This document shows, in pieces, positions 58,148 through 64,000 of a stretch of DNA of 64,000 bases (the stretch's first letter is position 1; each line of letters starts with the position of its first letter). The translations under genes were made by a program, and so were the position numbers. Origin of the DNA: Blastomyces gilchristii SLH14081 (lineage: Eukaryota; Ascomycota; Eurotiomycetes; Onygenales; Ajellomycetaceae); NCBI RefSeq assembly GCF_000003855.2, contig NW_003101681.1, positions 4,011,359 to 4,075,358 of the forward strand. Direction: 5' to 3'. Below the pieces are notes generated by a model. It was not told the origin of the DNA. It searched no databases and was given only the letters and a program-made list of their open reading frames with translations.

Positions 58148-59667
58148 TGTAAGAATAAGTGCTCGTAGGCGATTATTCAGGTGTTTGCAGCTTGACGTGA
58201 TATGTACTGTTAACTACTAGAAGTATTCATGATAGAAAGATAAAATATAGAGATCAAATGTATAATAGTATTTAAGCTAAGTTATAAATAGTATTTATGA
58301 ACTTCAGTCTATATAGTTGTGTGTAGTCAAGGGCTGCTAAGTCTATTAATTATATAAGAGATAGAAATAGAGATAAAGAATCTATGAGAAGTGAGATTTC
58401 TTACATATTCTTCTCTCTCTAAGGTGTTGTCTGTGAAGTCTTTCACTGAGTGATTTCATAGAATTAGACTCAGTACTGCAGTGATACTCACTAAAAATTC
58501 TTCACATCTATAAAAAAAACCTCAGTGAGGAAAAATCCCTTGTTATTATAAAGAGAAAAGAGTCTGTCACTCAGTTTCTTATTTCATGAGATTCTTTATA
58601 ACCTGCAGATCTTTCTCTGACTATTATATAGATTCATCTCACATCTTTCATACAGAAGAGTTCTGATTGACTCTCAATTATTTCTGCAAGGTTCTTGTGT
58701 GATCATTACACAGATTCATCTCACACCTTTCAATCTGAAGAATTTCAGTTGATCTTCAATCATTTTTCCGTGAGGTTCTTGTGTGGCCATCATACAGATT
58801 CATCCCGCAGGTGAATCACTTTCTGTGAGATCACTCTCATTAAAGAGAAGTATTCGCGAGTTAATCTTTCACTCATTCTCACAAATCATCATTCTTTGAC
58901 ACTCTAGAATTGTAGAATCAACATGTTCACAGCCTGCAATCACTCTTTGTAGTCATATAGAAAGATTCAGACCTGTAATTTATAATCACTCTTTGTTTAC
59001 TAGAGTGATCTGACTGTTACACAGAATCACTCACAGTGTAAACAAATCTCTCTAAAGTAGTATAAATATCTCAGATCTGTCAGTAGAATCTCATCTTCTT
59101 TTTTCTTTTTCTGTAACAGCTTTTATTCTCATAAACTGTGAGTATTCTCATTCATTCATGAAGTGTTTTCACTCAGATAACAGAGAGAGAGTGTTTCTGA
59201 TAATATTCATATATTGATTCAAGAACTTCTTAAGAATAAAAATTTTTTCAATTTCAATATCTTTATAAACAATGTCTGACTGCTGTTAAGCTTCTCACAA
59301 GCATCTCTGTAACTCTTCTAGTCACTTTTTACCAGCTGATGAAGCAGAGATACCACTGCTTATAATAGTATCTTCATCTCTCTCAGCTCTGTCACTGCAT
59401 CTGATCTTCAGATCAGCAGTCAATCCTGTGCCTTCTTCAGACCAGCCTCTGACTTCAAGCAGCACAGTTTCACTCTTTACTGTAAGTCTCTCTGTAAGTA
59501 ATTCCTTGAATATTCTAGCTGACAGTTCTTATAAAGCTTCTGATGTTGTCAGTGTCTTCTGCAGCTCTGTGAGCCTACAATCACTCTTTCTCTACTCACA
59601 TGATCTCTGATCAGATATATGTAAATATGTCTAGATTCTCTATCAACAGTTCTCACACTGTGATGCA
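58148..59667 (+). mobile_element. Probable LTR element, 5' part, cut by hAT
   Basis: Starts TGTAAGAATAAG exactly where Gypsy-2D breaks off. Its first 60 bases keep CpG (GCTCGTAGGCG, TTGACGTG) as at other element ends. It includes the 83-bp repeats at 58631-58800, and from ATG 59272 a Ser-rich gag-like reading (MSDCC..., open again at 59428-59610), interrupted by the hAT at 59668. No RT in the window; assignment is tentative. Confidence 0.4.
58631..58805 (+). repeat. 83-bp tandem repeat
   Basis: GATTCATCTCAC starts at 58631, 58713 and (as GATTCATCCCGC) 58797; GGTTCTTGTGTG follows at constant distance at 58691 and 58774. Confidence 0.7.
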
Positions 59668-60032
59668 TAGACTGACCGTGTGACCATGTCTGAGATCAGA
59701 ATCAAACTTTACAGTTATCACATTGTCTAAAAGTATTACTTCTAATCATGATTTATATTCATCACATTGATCTCAAATCACATTCTTTCAAATATTAAGA
59801 ATCTCAAATTCACTTTTCAAATAAAAATCTAGTCTCAGATAAAGAATATATTTGAATTCTTAGTCACATTTTCATTCTGATCTCATTATTAAGAATGGTA
59901 TTAAATGAGATTATGAAATCATTTCTTACTTACATAATATCATAACATAGTACTTATTTATTGAAAATTTAATAGAGAGTGTTATCAAATATTATTACTT
60001 TTCTAAACACAGATCATAATTCATATAATTTT

Positions 60033-60158
60033 AATTATGAAAAAAATATAAAATATAAAAAAAAATAAAAAATAAAAAACAAAACAAAAACAAGAAAAAA
60101 TCATAATAAAAAAAAAATAAAAAGAGAAATAAAAAAATAAAAAATAAAAATAAAAAAA
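60033..60158. repeat. A-rich simple sequence
   Basis: Irregular AAAAAT and AAAAAC units over 125 bp inside the hAT element. Confidence 0.9.
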
Positions 60159-61256
60159 ATCAAGATTGCAGAGCTACAGTACTCTTAAAATACTTACTTC
60201 TCAGAGTCTTTATAATCTTTATTATTAATTATATATCTCTCACAGTGAGAGTAACACAGCTGTGATAAGTTATTATCTTAATATCATCTAATAAATAATA
60301 AGTATATATCTATATAAATGTGAATAATTAGAAAACATACACTTAAAAAGTGTGATCAGAATGAACTCTGCTGCTACTTGAATAATATCAAGAACAGAAC
60401 ACTGAAATTAATAATTTCTCTCATCAATTTCACAGACAAGACATGTGAAGATTATCTTGAGAAATATATGATCTCTCAACTTCTGATAAAAATGAATCTG
60501 ATAAAGAGACTCTATTTTCATGATATCAGAGACTGAGTGTTATCAAAAAGTGTTACTTTTATACAATGTATATATACTTACTGTAGTGATTCACTCTCTG
60601 TATATATAACTGAGAGTTGCAGCTTTCTCACACTGCACAGCTCTTTCTGAGATACTGTCACTGATTTGTAACTCATGCAGTCTCTCAGTTCAGCACATAC
60701 TGTGTATATACAGCTCTGTGTGCTGAGACTGTGTTAATTATTATGGCCTGATATGATACTCACTTTTGACAGGTCATGTTTTGTTTGAGAAGAGAGAGAG
60801 AAGATATGACTGTTATTTTATTAAGAGAGAAATGAATAATTAGTATTATTAAATGTAATTTGATTCATCTGCATTTAAAATTTGATTAGTCTATACTCTT
60901 CAATTTAAGAATTTCTAAGAGTATTTTAATAGTTTTCATATCAGCTTAAACTTAGTGATGAGTTGAAGAAGAAGAGAAAAGAGAGAAGAAAGAAATAAGA
61001 ATAACTTATCTTTATAATATAAAAATAGAGAATTGCTGTAATTATTCTCTTTAGTAACAAAGATCTGTTTTCTGCATATATCTCTGATATTGATTATATG
61101 ATAACTGTATACAAAGAATATCAATAGTGTATGTATTGAATGAAAATAATATTACTATATAACACTGTAGCTATTTCTGTACATCTCTGAAAGCTGTTAA
61201 TAGTTTCTTTATCTCTTTATATTTGATAAGTTAATAATATATTCTGATGCACTTCT

Positions 61257-61345
61257 TCTTTCATTATTATCATCATCATTATCATTATCATCATTATTAC
61301 TATTATTATCATCATTATCATTATTATTATTATATTATTACTAGC
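61257..61345. repeat. (ATT/ATC)n microsatellite
   Basis: Trinucleotide array of CATCATTATTAT type, 89 bp, within the hAT element. Confidence 0.9.
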
Positions 61346-62605
61346 TATCTTCTCTACCTTCATCTTCTCTCAACACTTATTAAAACTAATTATGTCATTT
61401 CTTTTCAAATATTCTGCAGTTCTGTGAATCATCAAGGCATGTGAGCACTGTCACAGATTGAAGAGAGAGAAGAAGAAGATGTTCAAGTGCAGAGAGACAG
61501 ATTATAAGATATATTATAATATCTTGAAGAGACTCTGTAAGAAAGTAGAATAATAATGATTTCAAGTAACACTTCTAATAGATTTAGACTGAACTAAGTA
61601 TAGAAATAATACAGATGACATCATCTGTGAGAGATTGAAAAAGAAGACAGTGAAGAGACTTATACAGTAGTGATGAGATCAGAAGAAGTTCTGAGAATAA
61701 TTTAAGATTAAGATGAAGAGAGAGAGAGAGAAGAAGAGTATTACTATAAATAAACAGTGATAGAAGAAGATTAAGAAGAGATTGAAGTAAGAGACAAAGA
61801 AGTCAAAACTGATAAGTTTTTTATTAAGAGATAATGATTTTTGATAATACTTCTATTGTCTAATTAATTAGCAGGAGCTAACAGAGAAGAAGAGAATTGA
61901 GATCTTATTCAGGTCTTAAATGCACTTCATAATTCAGAATATTGAGAAGATAGCTCTGCTCTCTGAGCATGTCAATTTACTTACTGCTGAGATGAAACTC
62001 AAGATAGCAGATCAGAAAATGCAGGATTTTAAGATACAGATTAATCTGACTGAGAAAAAGCAGTGAGAACTCTTCTCTGAGAAGATAGTAAAGAGAGATT
62101 TTAAAATAATTATCATTTCAGATAAGAAGAAGAAGAAGAAGAATGAGAATGAGAAGTGAATTATAAAGAATGATAAGAAGAATGAGAAAGAGAAGAAAGA
62201 TAATAAGTAGAAAAAGGTTTTTTCTTTTTATATTAGTTAGTTATAAGTTTGTAACTATTAGTTAATAATTGAAATTAATTTTAAGTTTTCAAAAATTATT
62301 GTACAAGTTATAATCAATTATCAATATCAGGAATAATATATATATATATATTCAACTATCATGATTCACAAATCACTATAATGTATAAGTATCAACATTT
62401 TTTCAACATTGATATTCATAATATTAATATATTTTTAATATATTATCTGATAATGTAATTTGATAACACTCTTCTTTCATAATATTATATTATTTCAGAA
62501 ATATGATAGAGATTAATTAAGATTATTTATTTATTTTTATATATTAATAATATTCAATCTGAGTTAGTACTAAAATTATAACTAAGCTAAGAAACAAGAT
62601 TATTT

Positions 62606-62705
62606 NNNNNNNNNNNNNNNNNNNNNNNNNNNNNNNNNNNNNNNNNNNNNNNNNNNNNNNNNNNNNNNNNNNNNNNNNNNNNNNNNNNNNNNNNNNNNNN
62701 NNNNN
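62606..62705. other. Assembly gap, 100 N
   Basis: Exactly 100 N, the usual placeholder for a gap of unknown size, so distances within the hAT element across this point are not reliable. Confidence 0.99.
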
Positions 62706-63419
62706 AAAATAAATTATTATCTTTCTCAAATTATTATTATATCTACTGAATTCACTTCTTTCACTTCTTTTACTTCTATTGAAGATTCACAAACTCTTTA
62801 AGAAATCACTGTGAATCACATAGTCTATGTTATTTATAATTCAACACAGAATGCTCTCTTTCAATTATAATAAATAATTACTTCATTCTTCATATCTGAT
62901 TTCAGGTCATGAAATTTATGAAAAACTCAACACAAACACTGAGATAAACTATGAAATAATTATTAACAGATTATATTGTAGATTACTGAAGAGTCATCTC
63001 TCTGATACAATTACTGTCACTTCATTCAGAAACATTCATTATAAACTGATTATAACTCTAAAGAAATTTCTCAACATCTGAAGTTATTAGAATGTAAATA
63101 ATAAAAGAAAAATAATTAGAAAATTACTACTGAGCTAATAAGTTACTCTATCAGATAACAATTTTTGATAACACTTACTTTCTAATTTGAAGAAAATTAT
63201 ATAAAAATGATTATATATCAGTACTCTGATTTCACAACTCTTATCTAATAACTTCTGTGAATAATTACTTTGTATATATATATCTCTAAATCTTTCTCTT
63301 CAATCAATTAAAAACTCTGAATTCTGAATACTTCTTTAAATACTTAATTCAAATCTTCATATTTCACATTGATTCTGTCTTCAGTTCAATCTTGAGATAC
63401 ACTATAAAGTCAGTATACA

Positions 63420-63910
63420 ATATCTAGAATCAGAGTTGAAGAATCATCAAAGAGTGTCTCTCACAGTGAATATATAAACTAGTACAAATAATCTTGCATT
63501 TATAAGAGTTACATGTTACTACATTGATGAGAACTGAACTTATTAAGAGATATTAATTGAATTTAAATTATTAATCAGTAGTCATACTAAGAATTATATA
63601 ACAGAGATATTAATAACTGTGATTAACAATAACTATTAAGATACTAGTCTCAGTCTTCTTACAATTATAACTGATAATGCTGCAAATAACTACACTATGA
63701 TGAAGAGCTTGAAGCAAAAATTAGCTTTGTATTTCTGAAATGATAAACAAGGTCATATTCTCTACATTACTCATATAATTCAATCTATGATACAAACACT
63801 GATAAAGAATCTTAATATTGAGATGAAGAATAATAAGATGACTGGTTCTTGAAATAAGAATGAGATGAAAGTGATTACTTAAATAACTTTTGTATTCACT
63901 TTATAAAAGA
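63420..63910 (+). pseudogene. hAT transposase remnant
   Basis: The plus strand reads RVSLTVNI-stop-TSTNNLAFI, then YYIDENWTY, EILI-F, and after about 45 residues LLTIITDNAANNYTMMKSL, then GHILYITHIIQSMIQTLIKN. These follow the hAT order (SLTxDxWTSxNxxxF, then TTDNASNN, then RCxAHxxxL). Trp is TGA and the Asp of TDN is kept. The C-terminal dimerisation domain would lie beyond the window. In the family the enzyme excises the element and makes 8-bp duplications, as seen for the MITE. Confidence 0.8.
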
Positions 63911-64000
63911 TAATGTTTTTTAATAATACTTTTTAATATTGCTTTTTGATAGTACTTTTTAATAATGCTACTGTTAATTTTGAATAGATTGACTAATAAT

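Larger units (their letters stand above)
59668..64000 (+). mobile_element. hAT-family DNA transposon, truncated by the window end
   Basis: Starts TAGACTGACCGTGTGACC, the same 5' end as the MITE at 12826; the 8 bases before it are GTGATGCA. A hAT transposase can be read at 63420-63910. A motif like AGTGTTATCAAA recurs at 59979, 60537 and, inverted, near 61838 and 63160, as subterminal transposase sites do. The right end is outside the window. There is a purine-rich coding-like piece at 61900-62205 (Lys/Glu-rich coiled-coil), which may be a nested element. It inserted into the element starting at 58148. Confidence 0.75.

Noticed and set aside
61247..61444. His/Tyr-rich open frame
   Set aside because: Direct product of the trinucleotide microsatellite.

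Overview
The window looks like a chromosome segment of a filamentous ascomycete. The genes carry short introns of 55-103 bp with GT..AG ends and have fungal best matches (a Dip5-type permease, the Rag GTPase Gtr1, the DUF1688/Urg3 protein). The DNA falls into two kinds: ordinary gene islands, and long AT-rich blocks of nested transposons destroyed by C-to-T mutation. Eurotiomycetes, perhaps Onygenales, is my guess for the group; it is inference from genome style and not from a marker gene.

Layout. 1-7.5 kb: part of a Gypsy element (family 2) carrying a Fot1/pogo DNA transposon, then two LINE 3' ends pointing at each other. 7.55-13.71 kb: a complete Ty3/Gypsy chromovirus (family 1, copy A) with a hAT-type MITE inside its chromodomain. 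13.7-19.4 kb: gene island 1 with a dicarboxylic amino-acid permease (five exons, one of only 7 nt). 19.48-25.44 kb: a complete Copia element. 25.45-32.1 kb: gene island 2 with gtr1 and urg3/URC4; islands 1 and 2 were one island before Copia landed. 32.1-46.4 kb: a near full-length Tad/I-type LINE (ORF1 and ORF2) with a second complete chromovirus (copy B) inside its endonuclease region. 46.4-52.3 kb: a longer Gypsy family-2 copy. 52.3-55 kb: unassigned mutated DNA with a sharp GC-rich 109-bp patch. 55.0-58.1 kb: another Gypsy-2 fragment, interrupted by a 1.08-kb SINE-like element with a tRNA-like head and a tail taken from the LINE 3' end. 58.15-59.67 kb: the start of another probable LTR element. 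59.67-64.0 kb: a hAT transposon that runs off the window and contains a 100-N assembly gap.

All three host genes are on the minus strand and look intact. They concern amino-acid uptake, amino-acid sensing by TORC1 (Gtr1) and pyrimidine salvage/catabolism (Urg3), but nothing shows that they are co-regulated. No transposon protein is intact.

The most unusual signals are: (i) the mutation pattern, which removes CpG, CpC and GpG but leaves CpA, unlike textbook RIP; (ii) consistent sparing of the outermost bases of each element, even when the same LTR sequence is mutated at its inner copy; (iii) the tRNA-headed, LINE-tailed SINE-like element with a 13-bp target duplication. Coordinates of element ends were read by eye; those with matching target-site duplications are firm, others are approximate.
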